Positions 34,780 to 46,235 of a stretch of DNA of 64,000 nucleotides are shown here, in pieces. Numbering within the stretch: position 1 is the stretch's first letter; each line of letters begins with the position of its first letter. Position numbers and translations under genes: made by a program. The notes beneath the pieces were generated by a model. That model was given only the letters and a program-made list of their open reading frames with translations, made no database searches and was not told where the DNA came from. This stretch comes from Vesta saturnalis (taxonomy: Eukaryota > Arthropoda > Insecta > Coleoptera > Lampyridae), in NCBI GenBank assembly GCA_036346205.1, contig JARFJB010000754.1, positions 460,001 to 524,000 on the forward strand, in the 5' to 3' direction.

Positions 34780-35440
34780 TATCTATTCCCTGAGACGGAA
34801 GGTTTCATAATAACTATCCAGGATCAGATCATTGCGACATTAAATTACAACAAATTTGTACTAGGTTTCACTAACACTTGTGATAAATGTAGAATGTGTC
34901 ACTCAAAACCAGAAAGTATAGACCACCTAATGGGAGCATGTAAGATATTAGCAGGAAGAGAATACATGCAACGGCACAATAATGTAGGCAAAATTATATA
35001 TACATGATTGGCGTACAAAATTGGAGCTATACAAAACAAAGAACCATATTATAAATATGTTCCTCCTACAATTTACGAGACTGCAGACGCTAGACTACAC
35101 TGGGACAGAAGAATACTTACAGATCATACAATACCTGAAAATAGACCAGACATCACTTATTTGGACAAAAAGATCAACATCTGCTACATAATTGACATAT
35201 CTGTTCCACTGCCAACAAACATTAATACCAAATCCTTTCTACCTGCAATATAATAAGGAAAGTCTTAAATATCGACAAAAATTTATAAGCATTAATTTTG
35301 AAGGATGGATTGAAGAAAACAAATAATTGTAGAATTAGTTGTGAATTGTATCATTTTTTTCTGTGTTGTATATTCTTTGCATTAATGCCGTTATACAAAC
35401 TGTAATTACCCTTTTGGAGAAATAAACAGAATAGTAATAA
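34780..35440 (+). mobile_element. R4/Dong-like LINE 3' fragment
   Basis: Two plus frames (about 34785-35005 and 35008-35253, separated by a stop at 35005-35007) read LFPETEGFIITIQDQII, then CDKCRMCHSKPESIDHLMGAC (a CCHC finger), EPYYKYVPPTIYE, LHWDRRILTD and RPDITYLDKKINICYIIDIS. The last block has the RPD...D arrangement of the restriction-like endonuclease found C-terminally in R2/R4/NeSL-type LINEs. The 3' UTR ends in AATAATAATAATAATAAG. Insertion in TAA repeats is known for the R4-clade element Dong, which fits the flanking AAT tracts. RT is missing through 5' truncation. Confidence 0.7.
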
Positions 35441-35462
35441 TAATAATAATAAGAATAATAAT

Positions 35463-35553
35463 CCCCCTCGAATTGAGATCCACCTTGACGTGGTGATGGG
35501 GCTCAATAGCCACTGTTGCCAGCAGTGGTGAAGCGAAGAGATCTCAAGTCGTT
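35463..35553 (+). promoter_or_regulatory. LINE B 5' UTR with hairpin
   Basis: A nested inverted repeat TTGAG...CTCAA encloses CCACCTTGACGTGG, which folds on itself. Conserved structured 5' ends of this type carry internal promoters or self-cleaving ribozymes in some LINEs; neither is demonstrated here. Confidence 0.4.
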
Positions 35554-36602
35554 TTGTCTTCGTCTACTCGTTCTTTCCTTCATTACTCCAGTTTGTTTAG
35601 AAAGACCTTCGTTCCATTCCATGTTCTCTGTAAAAAAATGAAAATAAAAATAACCAAAAAAAAGGCTTTGGTCTTAATAAAAAAAAATAAAATGCAACTT
35701 GGAAATGACCACGCTTTGAACATGGGCAGTAACTATTCGAGCCCTTCCGGGCGCCAATACTTTACGGTGCAGGGGTTCGGATTGTCCCCAGTACCGGTCG
35801 GGAGCGAGGCGGAGCGGGCAGGCCTCACCCGACCGTTATCAAACGGCTGCTCGGCGTCCGTGGTAGGAAACCACGCCACAGAGCATGTAAAATCTACTGG
35901 AATTGAAGACGACCCTGACACGATAACGGATATGCGAGACGTTGATTAAGGTCAACGTGAAAAAACCCTTAAGGAAAGTTTAATAGAGACGGTGACGTCG
36001 GGGAGCCCCCTCGGTTCCTTCTTATTAAGAAGTTGGATATGGGAAATTTTGTTCGAGTTAACCCATTTCATATTCATAAGGCTTTATATAATTTAGTTGG
36101 GGAAGTACATTCTTGTAAAAAGGTAATGACTAGGTTATTGGTAGATACAAAAACAAACAAACAATCGTCATGTCTACTAAAGATAAAAGAATTGTGTGGC
36201 CTACCCGTAAATGTAGAGCCCCACCCGACACTTAATATTATTAAAGGAGTGGTAACGTGTAGAGATCTTCTAAACTGCACCACCGACGAAATCTTGGTAG
36301 GCCTACATGAACAAAAAGTCATCGACGTGAAACGGATAACGACGAGAAGGGAAGGCAGAATAGTGGACACTGCTAGTGTAATTGTGACGTTTTGTAGCCA
36401 GAAACTGCCCGAAAAGGTAAAAATTGCAATACATAGCTTACCTGTGAGATTGTATATTCCGGCGCCACTACGCTGTTTTAAGTGCGAATTATACGGGCAT
36501 TCCTCAACGACGTGCACAAATGCAGAAACTTGCGTTTGTGGGACGCCACCACACCTAGGAAGCCCTTGTAGTCGAAAGGCAGAGGATGATGATACCGAGT
36601 GA
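35554..36602 (+). pseudogene. LINE B ORF1 (gag) with zinc knuckle, broken
   Basis: An upstream open frame (35554-35949) is followed, after a stop and frame change, by 36033-36602. The second piece carries VRVNPFHIHKALYNL, GVVTCRDLLNCTTDE, LHEQKVIDVKRI and the knuckle RCFKCELYGHSSTTC, then CVCGTPPHLGSPC. These match ORF1 of copies D and H in order (FxVSPFxI, RGVVxCHDLLN, CFKCxxxGHxSxxC). The third knuckle (CINCGG) and C-terminal part seen in D and H are deleted. The protein would bind LINE RNA in the ribonucleoprotein particle. Confidence 0.8.
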
Positions 36603-36829
36603 TACAATGTGTATGTCCTTATAGATTTGTGTACTCTGTGATATTACAATGTGTATGTCCTTATACGTTAGTGTACTATTTATTATTCATATTATTTATT
36701 TATTTATTAAAACATGTATGTCTGTGCTGTTACTGTATTTGTACACCATTATTTATTACTATTTGTTATTATCCACGTTTATTCATTTATGTATTTTTAC
36801 AATTTTAACCATGGATTTCGAAAAAATCT

Positions 36830-39800
36830 TGCAATGGAATACGTAAACATTATTGCGAATTAAAGTTATTAATGGTTAAATACAAACCTTTTTGTGTCTG
36901 TATTCAAGAAACACACCTGAAAACTAATGAAAGGTTTGCATTGAGAGGATACACCTCATTTCATAAAAATCAAACGGAAAACGAAAGAACAAGTGGAGGA
37001 GTAATAACATTCATACAAAGCAGCATACCTGCGAACGTCTTAAATAAAAAGACAAATCTACAATGTATTGCAGTTAGAATTGAGTTTCCAATAAAGGTAA
37101 CAATATGTAAAATTTATTTACCAAATTTTAGCTGGCAGATAAAAGACATTGAATACATACTAGCTCAACTTCCGCCTCCAGTAATCATGTTAGGTGATTT
37201 CAATGCACACTCCAATATATAGGGGTGCATAAAAACAGACGCAAGAGAACGTATAATTGAAGATTTTATTAACGACAATGTACTAGTGTTATTAAACTCA
37301 GGTGAAAGTACGCACTTCAGTTCCATGTCAGGAAGCTTTTCTGCAATAGATCTAACAATGGCTTCCCCGCGTATCTCGTTAGGCTTAAATTGGTAGGTGC
37401 ATGACGATTTTTGCCACAGTGGTCACTGTCCCATAGTGATATCCACATCAACACCATCCGTGGAAGAATATGTTCAAAAAACATGGAAAACTGAATTAGC
37501 AAACTGGGACGAGTATGCTCGTAGCTTTAGTACATATCAGGATTACAAAGACAAAAATATAGAGCAAAGAATACTACACCTAACAAATAATATAATACAA
37601 GGAGCTAACAAGGCCGTACCACAAACTACCGGAAAAATAAAACCACGAATCGTCCCCTGGTGGAATACAGAAGTTAAAAAAGTAATAACTGATAAAAAAA
37701 GGCGTTTAACTTATTCAAAAAAAATGCTACTATTGATAACCTTGTTAACTTCAAGAAAATGCGTGCACAAGCTAGACGTACGATTTTAAAATACAAACTC
37801 TGCAAAGCACAGCAACTGAAGTGTGGAATAAGGCCAAAGCGATAGTGGGTAAGCAAGCATATAGATCTATAACGTGTATGGAAACTTCGGGTAATCACAT
37901 TTTTAATACCAAAACCGATATAGCAGAATTGCTGGCTCTTGAATTCCATAAAGTAAGTAGCACAAACAACTACAGCGAAACCTTTAAAAATATAAAAGAA
38001 GAAGAAGAGTATGGTGTAAATTTTGGTACGACGGATAAGCAAAGTTACAATAAACCATTTACAATAGATGAACTAGATCAGGCATTAAAAAAATCCACTA
38101 GCTCCTCGCCTGGACATGACAATATAACCTATGACATGCTCGTCAACCTCTCACTACAAATTAAAATCATACTACAAAAGCTGAAAAAGAATATAAATTA
38201 GACTTTAAAGACTCAAACGGTGGGGAATATAACGTACCGTTCACTATCGGTGAACTGTAAAAGGCTCTTACGGGAAACAAAGTTTCCTCTCCCGGTGGAG
38301 TTCTGATAAGATATGAAATGCTGCGTAATCTTACCAATGAATATAAAATTCTTCTTCTCGATGCCTTTAACACAACATGAGCAAAAGGCAATAATTGTCC
38401 CCATACTAAAAAATGGTAAAAATCCATACCTAGCTGCAAATTATATGCCGATCAGTTTGACTTCCTGTATCGCAAAGGTTCTAGAACGCATGGTCAGCGC
38501 TAGACTAATGTGGATTCTAGAAAGACGAGGACTATTGTCAAATTTCCAAGCAGGATACTGAAAATTCGGGGAACTGTGGACTATCTTGTACATCTACAAA
38601 ATGACGTTCTAGAAGGTTTTTCACGCAGGCACCATGCTGTTTCGGTTTTCCTTGACGTTGAAAAGGCTTCTGACATGGCTTGGAGGTATGGAGTACTACA
38701 ACAGCTGTATGAATGGGGATTTAAGGGAAACCTACCTAAATTCATATCTCCATTTCTTGAGGGACTATCTTTCAGAGTTCTCTCAACTCCCAAATTCCTA
38801 GAAAATGGCATACCTCAAAGCCCAACATTGAGCGTAACATTATTCACAATCGCAATTAACGCTTTAATATATTCCCTACCATATGATACACATTTACCTG
38901 TATGTTGATAACCTGGTATTACTTTGGACTGCACCTACCATCGGAAATGCAGCAGGCTCTTGACTCTATATCAGCCAATTTGAATAAAATGGGATTTAAT
39001 CTATCATCAGAGAAGACATACTGCATGCATTTTTGTAAACTGAGAAATCCCCATTGTGGTCCTCTACTTACATTGAATAATAGATACATTAAATATAAGG
39101 ATCACGGTATATTTCTGGGGCTAAAACTTAGTACCACTCTGACCTGGAAAAGCCACATTGAAGAATTAATTGTACGGTGCAAAGCTTCACTAAACATCAT
39201 TAGGGTGTTAGGTAGCATTCGGTGGGGAGCAGATTCGGAAATCATTTTAGGAATTTATAAATCGCTTGTGCGGTCAAAAATTGATTATGGATGTGAAGCG
39301 TATTCGTCAGCATCAAAAAGCACCCTAAAATGCAACGATGAGGTATGCTCTAGGTGCATTCTACACGAGTCCTGCGGACTGCTTATGCTGTGAATCTGGT
39401 TAGATTTACATCGTTTATCCAGACTTCTAACATATGCCTGTAAAATAAATGCCCAACCAAATCACCCAAACTATAAGATCCTGTTTTATAATGATGACAA
39501 GTAACAAACAGGCCAAAGATTACACAATCCACTGTGGTATAATGTAAGAAAAGGTTTCGAAAGTATTCATAAAACACTTCCATACATGTTACCTCTAGGA
39601 CCACTGGAAATCCCGCAAATTAACTGCTACACACAGCTATCGAAATATAAAAAAGCAAATACCTCATCAACCTTCTTTCATACAGAACTTAATGCATTGC
39701 TTGCCAATTTTAATGATCATCTTATTTTATACACTGACAGTTCAAAACATAATCAGGGTGTGTGATCTGCCTTCTCCGTGAACAACACAGAGTTCAGCTG

Positions 39801-40430
39801 GCCTATGCTAACATATGTAACAGTATATAGTGCAGAATTGTATGCCTTTCACTACTCTTAAGTAACAACTCGCTGGGCCAAATTTGTAATTATAACCGAT
39901 TCTTACAGGGCTCTTATGGGTCTTCAAAATGCATACACAAAAGAAACCCACTAATTCAAATGATTTTATCTACAATCACACATCTTCAGAATCTGGGACG
40001 AACAGTGGTATTTGTATGGGTGCCTGGCCATATGGACATCAGGGGCAATGAAAGAGCAGATATAGCTGCTCATGGTGCAGCAGAAGAAACTGCAATTGAG
40101 ATGGCAACAAAAACTGAAATTGCGCTTAATACTAATGTTGCCAAATTTATAAAACACAAACTAAAAATAATATGGCGAGAGAACTAGACCAGATCTGTAC
40201 ATCAACTACGAAACATAAAACCTTCAGTTAATAAATGGGAACTAAACGCAGGCTTCACTAGAAAGGAAAGAAGCATAATTCACCGAACCAGAATAGGCCA
40301 CACAAGTATAACACACAAACACATTTTATTGAAGAAACATCCACCAACTTGTGAAAACTGCTCAACACCTCTAACGATCGAACACATAATCTGCTTATGT
40401 CCAGTTTACGCACTACAACGCAACATGTAC
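36830..40430 (+). pseudogene. LINE B ORF2: endonuclease, RT, RNase H, broken
   Basis: Endonuclease: FCVCIQETHLK (Glu), VIMLGDFNAHSNI, DDFCHSGHCPIV (decayed SDH). RT: ELDQALKKSTSSSPGHDNI, MPISLTSCIAKVLERM, VSVFLDVEKASDMAW (Asp), ENGIPQSPTLSVTLFTIAIN, and a frame-shifted YVDN in place of YVDD near 38905. Connection: SKIDYGCEAYSSASKS. RNase H: LYTDSSKHNQG near 39730 and VVFVWVPGHMDIRGNERAD. The finger CENCSTPLTIEHIICLC lies near 40350. More than ten breaks; inactive. A local duplication of the ELDQAL region occurs around 38160-38280 (second ELxxAL block at 38250). Confidence 0.82.
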
Positions 40431-40535
40431 TCTATAACAAACACACTGGAAAAAGTTTCCACAGACACTGATCGTACACAAATGTACTACGATTTTTAAA
40501 AGCCGTTAACATCTACGACAAAATATAAAACACAA

Positions 40536-40567
40536 TAGCACAAAAGACCACAGCAGTCGGCGTGCTA
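40536..40567 (+). other. LINE B 3'-UTR hairpin
   Basis: Closing stem TAGCAC/GTGCTA around GACCACAGCAGTCGGC, just before the AATAATAAT tail. Confidence 0.65.
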
Positions 40568-40605
40568 TAACAATATTAAAATAATAATAATAATTATAAT
40601 AAAGA

Positions 40606-40900
40606 GTGCTCTGTATACAAACTAGAGAAAAAAGTACAAGAAATTAAAGTGTTGCATAACGTAAGCTTTATAGAAGCCAAGGCCCTAGCACAAACATCCG
40701 CGGTGACAGTATCAACCACATTCACATCAAAAGATAGTGAGCAGGAAATAATCAAAGAGGTGTCTAAGGTTATTTTGCTTTGTGTACAAGACACCATCAA
40801 AAACCAAATTAAAAATTTAACATCTACCTTAAAAAAGCATATAGATGAGAAAACATACACCACTGTAGACACTGAAAGTGAAATGGACACAGGAAACTAG
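40606..40900 (+). pseudogene. LINE C1 ORF1 C-terminal fragment
   Basis: Reads VQEIKVLHNVSFIEAKALAQ, cognate of the VAIQELRATENISYLEAKKK segment of copy D, then EQEIIKEVSKVIL and ESEMDTGN before the stop. The knuckles are not included, so only the last quarter of ORF1 is present. Confidence 0.65.
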
Positions 40901-41125
40901 CGACAAAAGTAAAAGAACTGCCCCTGTCTCTCCTTCGTCTATCGAAGAAGTAGATGACCTTTTGATTAACCTCATTTTCCGAAAACAAAAAAATAAGAAG
41001 GTGGACTGGCCTAAAGGCGTCCCTTGAAAAAAGAAAGAGGACACGCCATCAAACACCTTAGGAAAGAGCTAATCCAAATCTAGTCATAAATCTGCTATAA
41101 TTTAAAACTGTGATAATCTAAATCT

Positions 41126-42262
41126 GTGATTTCTCATACTGTTTTTAGTTTTATTCTACTATTTGTTTTATGTCATTTGTCTCTTTACCGTTTACGTAAA
41201 GAGAATCCATTTTGTATTTGTCTACAAGAAACAAGGTTCAAACCACAAGAACAGTTCTCTTTGAAAGGTTTCAAGACATATCGAAATGGCGTAGATCCTG
41301 GACTTCGTGCTTATGGAGGAACCGCAATTCTGATTAAAACTGAAATTTGTCACTCTCTAATCTCTCTAACCGCCAATTTACAAGCCGTCGCAATTAATGT
41401 CAACCTTCCAATTCGGTTTTCAATTTGCTGTATTTATCTACCAAATTCTGAATGGAACAAAGACCTAATTACTGAACTAATTAACCAGCTGCCTCGTCCT
41501 TTTCTAATAGTGGGTGATTTTAACTCCATTTGGGGATGAGGGTCTTTAGATCCAAGAGGTAGAGTATTGGAGGAAATTCTCGACGACGGAAACCTAATGT
41601 TATTAAACACCGGCGAAAACACGAATTTTAACGCCAGAAGTAATAGATTCTCCGCACTCGATATGTCGTTTTGCTCCGCTAGTCTAGGGTTAAGATTTGA
41701 ATGGAAAGTGTTACTTCAAGATATCTTCTCGGATCATGCTCCTATTAAAATGTCTATCCCAAATCCGAATCCAAACATATCAATTCCAAAGAGGTGGATA
41801 ATCAATAAAGCAAATTGGGACAAATTTATATAAACTCTCGCTCCTTTCAACATACCGTTTGAAAATGTCGATAATGCTGTCAACGAAATATCCTCAAAGA
41901 TCATAAATGTATGTGAAACTAGCATTCCAAAAACTAGCAGTAAGCACTCTAAAAAGCATGTCCTATGGTGGAATTAGGAAATTAAGAATGCCATTCGCGA
42001 TCGCAAACGTGCCCTTAATGAATTCAGAAAAGACTCAAAAGTAGCTAACACCATTAACTTTAAAGGACTAAGAGCCATAGCCCGACGAGTAATAGCGATA
42101 GCCAAGCAAAAGTCATGGCAAAGGTATGTATCAAATATATCCGACCATACATCTAAAGCCGAGGTTTGCAGAAAAATAAAATCGATTAGCTCTGTATCCC
42201 AAACGTATTCAATAAACAGCATAAAAACAAACGATACCACCGTATATAACTCAGAAGACATC
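41126..42262 (+). pseudogene. LINE C1 APE endonuclease, one frame with three stops
   Basis: A single frame holds NPFCICLQETRFKPQ (Glu motif), YGGTAILIK, FLIVGDFNSIWG, NARSNRFSALDMSFCS and DIFSDHAPIKM (SDH). All catalytic motifs are intact. In-frame stops lie at 41537-41539, 41831-41833 and about 41974-41978. Beyond the endonuclease come NKANWDKFI, KRALNEFRKD and RAIARRVIAIAKQKSWQ, the linker to RT. The frame continues uninterrupted into C2 at 42262. The N-terminal WNCNG start region is missing. Confidence 0.82.
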
Positions 42263-45200
42263 GTAATAAACGACGGAAGTCCTACTTTTATAAATACAAG
42301 ATCAAACTGCTTTTCGTGCTTAGATCTAGCTTTATGTTCACCATCGTTAGCAACATGACTTAGATGGCAACCTTTAGACGATCCCTTTGGAAGTGATCAT
42401 TTCCCCATATGCATATTGACGGGCACTCCTCACGAACAACATATTCCAAAGCGTTGGCAGTTAAAAACAGCAAGCTGGTTTAGATATAAAGCACTGTACT
42501 CTACACCAGAACTAACAGCAAACATAGAAACTGATGTTCAAGATATCACAGAAAGCAACCTAAAAGCAGCCCAAATCACAGTTTATTAAACTAAAGGTGT
42601 GATAAGCTCAAGAGCAGTTCCTTGGTGGCACAAAGGCATTGAAGATAAAATCAGAACGAGAAAACGTGTCCTGAACAATTTTAAAAAGCACCCAACTCAA
42701 GTAAACTTAGTGTTATTTAAAAAGGCTCGAGCAAGCTGCAGATATGTAATTAGACAAAGGAAACAGACGTCATGGGAAGAGTACATTAACCAGATCACTG
42801 TAATCAGCCCAATTAATGAGATATGGAGTAAAATAAAAGCAATGCAAGGGAGTAACCCCTATTTAACTCTTAAATTCGAAATCAATGGCAGGCTTGTCAT
42901 AAACGAAGCGGAAATAGCAGAGCTGTTTGCTAATCATTATGAAAGCGTTAGCGCAAATAGCAATTACAATGAATCATTTTTGGAACAAAAGCAATTGCTA
43001 GAAAGTCCACTTAAATTTTCAAGTAACATGAACTTTGAGTATAATTACGCATTTACCATACAAGAATTAGATAACGCCCTTAAGTGTTCAAGAAACTCAG
43101 CTCCTGGCAAAGATAATATTCATTATGAATTTATCAAAAACCTTCCAGTATCAGGGAAAGTCAAAATACTAGCCCTTTTTAATAATATTTGGAAGCAAGG
43201 TACTTTTCCGGATTGTTGGAAAGAGGCTACCATTATCCCTGTCCTGAAGTCAAGTAAACCCCCCCATGACATAAATAGCTACCGACCGATATTTCTAACA
43301 TCTTGTATGGGAAAATTAATAGAAAAAATGGTAAATTACAGACTGGTATGGTTCCTAGGATCAGAAGGTTTACTAGTACACTATTAAACTGGCTCCAGGA
43401 AACGGCACTCCACAATCGATCATTTAGTGCGTTTAGAAAATACAATTCAAAATGCCTTTTTCGATAGAGAACACGTAGTCGGAGTTTTCTTTGACTTACA
43501 CAGAGCGTATGATACAACCTGGAAATATGGGATCTTGAGACAACTACATAACTGGGGACTTCGAGGACAATTACCAAAATTCATTGAGTCTTTCTTAGAA
43601 AATAGATCTTTTGCAATCAGGGTAGGAAATTCATTGTCAAAAAGTCACTCACTTGAAAATGTGGTCCCACAAGGCTCTACAATAAGCGGAACGTTATTTA
43701 CAATCGGAATAAATAAGATAGCCCGAGATGTCAGTGAAACAATCCAAAAATGCTTGTACGTAGATGACCTTGCTGTCTTCCTCGCAGGGAAAACAATCGC
43801 GTCTATCGAGCACCAACTTCAACCTGCAATTAACAAAATTAATGAAAACGCGGAATCATCAGGTTTCCAGTTTTCAAATGATAAAACTGTCTGCGTACAT
43901 TTCTGTCGACTTCGTAGTCCTCACAGAGGACCAAAATTATTTTTAAAAGGTAACAGAATTAAATGTGAATACTCGGTAAAATTTTTAGGGTTCCACTTCG
44001 ATTGTTCTTTGTCATACCGAAAACAAATAAATGAAACCGCCACAAAAGCCAAGAAAGCGTTGAATGTCATAAAATGCATGTCTAACATCAACTGGGGTTC
44101 AAATCGCGAGATACTTGCCAACTTATATAACACGTTAGTTCTATCTCGAATAGATTACGGTTGCGGTGTTTACGTAGCGGCAAGACCATCAAGATTGAAA
44201 ATGTGAGACTCTATCCAATGCAATGCACTTCGATACGTTACTGGTGCATTTAGAACTAGTCCTTCGGCAAGCCTACACTACGAATCAGGTATTATGCCAT
44301 TATCGTTCCGGAGACAAAACTTCGTCCTAAAATACGAAATAAATGTAAACTCCAAAGCGCAACATACCAACACCGACATTTTTAGTAATGAGCAACGCAT
44401 CCAACGATATGTAGAAAAACCAACTGTTACTCGTCCACTATGCGTTCGTGCGAAGGAGTATAGAAACTCTTTGCAAATACCAACTTTACAAATAGCACAC
44501 GTTGCATTCTGCAACATTCCACCATGGCAAATCTCCGATTTCGTAACACGGCTAGACCTAACAGTTTTCAACAAATACGGCACTAATCCACAAATAATTA
44601 AAAGCAAATTCTATCAAATAGTGCAAGAATATACAAGCCCTTTATTAATATTTACGGACGGTTCTAAAACCCCGTTTGGAACAGGATATGCATTCTACGT
44701 AGGTAGCGCATCCTTGAAATGGAAATTATAAAAATACAATAGTATACACACTGCAAAACTACATGCTATAAGAAGGGCGATAACGTACTGTGAATCAGTC
44801 GTAAATAAAAATTGCATAGTATGCACAGAATTCGATGTCCGCTCTACTAGTGATAAATAGCTACAACTGTTAAAACTCTGCAATACAAAAAATTCACAAT
44901 AAAATAATAGACATCTCAAATTTAAAAAATAACAAAATTATATTAGTATGGGTTCCAGGCCATTCAGGCATAGAAGGAAATATGCACGCTGATGCCGCAG
45001 CTAAGGAAGCACCAGCTCTAAACGAAATGCAATAGAAGATATAACCCCAAACGATGCCCAAATAATTGTTAAAAACCAAATGTGCATAAAATGGCAAGAA
45101 CAATGGAATAACACCCAAAGCAAACTATTCAGGTACAATAATCACGTAAATAAATGGAAGTTGCCAAATGAATTGACTAGACGAGTCAGAACTGTAATAA

Positions 45201-45454
45201 CAAGACTACGCATCGGAGATAGTAATATTACATCATCATATCTACTAACAGGCACCGACTCACGCAACTGCATAGACTGCAACGAGACGCTAACAACAAC
45301 GCACATATTAAAAGATTGCCCCAAATACGCTACTATTAAACGATCCATTAATCTAGAAGACGATGTGCGTCAACTACTCGCATCAAATAAATACAGCCAG
45401 CTAAAGACAGTGATAGAATATATAAAACAAATCGGACTATATGGTAAAATTTGA
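42263..45454 (+). pseudogene. LINE C2 ORF2: EN end, RT, RNase H, finger
   Basis: EN end: NTRSNCFSCLDLALCSPSL and GSDHFPICIL. RT: NSAPGKDNIHYEFIKNL, YRPIFLTSCMGKLIEKM, VVGVFFDLHRAYDTTWKYG (Asp), ENVVPQGSTISGTLFTIGIN, KCLYVDDLAVFLAG (intact YVDD near 43757), FSNDKTVCVHFCR, VKFLGFHFDCSLSY. RNase H: LLIFTDGSKTPFGTGYAF (first Asp intact), then broken frames, and VWVPGHSGIEGN near 44950. Finger: CIDCNETLTTTHILKDC. Between 42599 and 44731 one frame holds with stops at 43385, 44204 and 44729. The first reads as CAA to TAA by comparison with copy D. Frameshifts occur around 44730-45050. Confidence 0.85.
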
Positions 45455-45498
45455 TAAAATAAAATAGACAAATCAGAGCATTAATCTCTCTCATACAC

Positions 45499-45526
45499 AG
45501 GCTAATGACCTTGGTTGTCGATGCCT
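45499..45526 (+). other. LINE C2 3'-UTR hairpin
   Basis: Closing stem AGGC/GCCT around TAATGACCTTGGTTGTCGAT, directly before the A/AAT tail. Confidence 0.6.
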
Positions 45527-45612
45527 CAGAACAAAAAAAAATAATAATAAAAATAATAGTAATAGTAATAGTAACAATAATAATAATAATAACAATAAAA
45601 AAAAAATAATAA

Positions 45613-46235
45613 TACCTAGGGGTTGAACTACCTACTAGGCGCGTCCCCAGGTGGCGGGTAGGGGAACGACCTTGCAAGTGATCGTGAGTGATGCAAGGCC
45701 AACACCGAAATATGCGCTCGTGGCGTCAACCCGTCACTGTTAGCTCTACATAACACGGTGTCGCGCACCAGTTCACGTGGGACCTTGTAACTAATACTCT
45801 TCCCAGGACGTGCGCCGTTAAAAGCGTGTACGGGTGTGGCAATCCCGGGATGTCCTTGCTGGGTGCAGCTGAGCACTAGCCGCGTCCTAATACCGCAACC
45901 GCGAACTGCACCTCAGAGACTTTAGCAGGGCGTGGCCTAGCGACGTTTCCTAGAACGTCGTACAGGCAGCGGTCGGTGGTCTTGGCTTAATTGCCTGGAC
46001 TACGAGGAAGGTAACCTCTATAAAAAATCACCCAATCCCAAGGTCGTTTGGCAGTTTTAGGTGCCGAAAAGATTGCGCTATGGGAAGCCTAAGCGTAGCC
46101 AGGGGGAAGCCTGGTCCCTAGCGTTGAAACGCCTGTGGGGAAAGAGGCGCCTCCTCACAGTATCAATGCATGCCCCTGGTAGTATCCCGGCTCTGCTACT
46201 TGTGATTTTATTTCCGGGGTTCGCGTGGGAACAAC
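45613..46235 (+). promoter_or_regulatory. LINE D 5' UTR
   Basis: GC-rich compared with its surroundings. Starts CCTAGGGGTTGAACTACC and contains CCCCAGGTGGCGGGTAGGGG close to the 5' end, a potential paired core. Internal promoters and HDV-like ribozymes occur at this position in several LINE clades; the region should be folded before any claim. The minus-strand frame over 45628-45876 and the plus frame 46061-46309 are not supported as genes. Confidence 0.5.

Larger units (their letters stand above)
35463..40600 (+). mobile_element. I-clade-like LINE copy B, near full length
   Basis: Starts right after an (AAT)n tract with a GC-richer 5' UTR and ends in AATATTAAAATAATAATAAT. Contains ORF1 (zinc-knuckle gag), APE endonuclease, RT, RNase H and a terminal CCHC finger, plus a 3' hairpin at 40536-40567. 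Small deletions, frameshifts and stops are scattered, and part of ORF1 3' of the first knuckles is missing. Confidence 0.88.
40606..42262 (+). mobile_element. I-clade-like LINE copy C1, truncated at both ends
   Basis: Begins inside the C-terminal part of ORF1 directly after an AATAATAATTATAATAAAGAG junction. It runs through the endonuclease and stops at the start of RT, where it fuses to copy C2 at about 42262. The 3' two thirds are missing. Confidence 0.75.
42263..45612 (+). mobile_element. I-clade-like LINE copy C2, the best preserved ORF2
   Basis: Starts inside an endonuclease region, so the EN C-terminal segment occurs twice in a row (C1 then C2). It runs through RT, RNase H and finger to a 3' hairpin (45499-45526) and a long A/AAT-rich tail (45531-45612). 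No AAT tract separates it from C1; the junction holds only GTAATAAAC. Confidence 0.8.

Noticed and set aside
36074..36607. 177-codon minus-strand frame
   Set aside because: Antisense shadow of LINE B ORF1, whose zinc knuckles fix the true strand.
45348..45876. Minus-strand frames over the C2 tail and D 5' UTR
   Set aside because: They include poly-Ile runs from the AAT tract and antisense LINE sequence.
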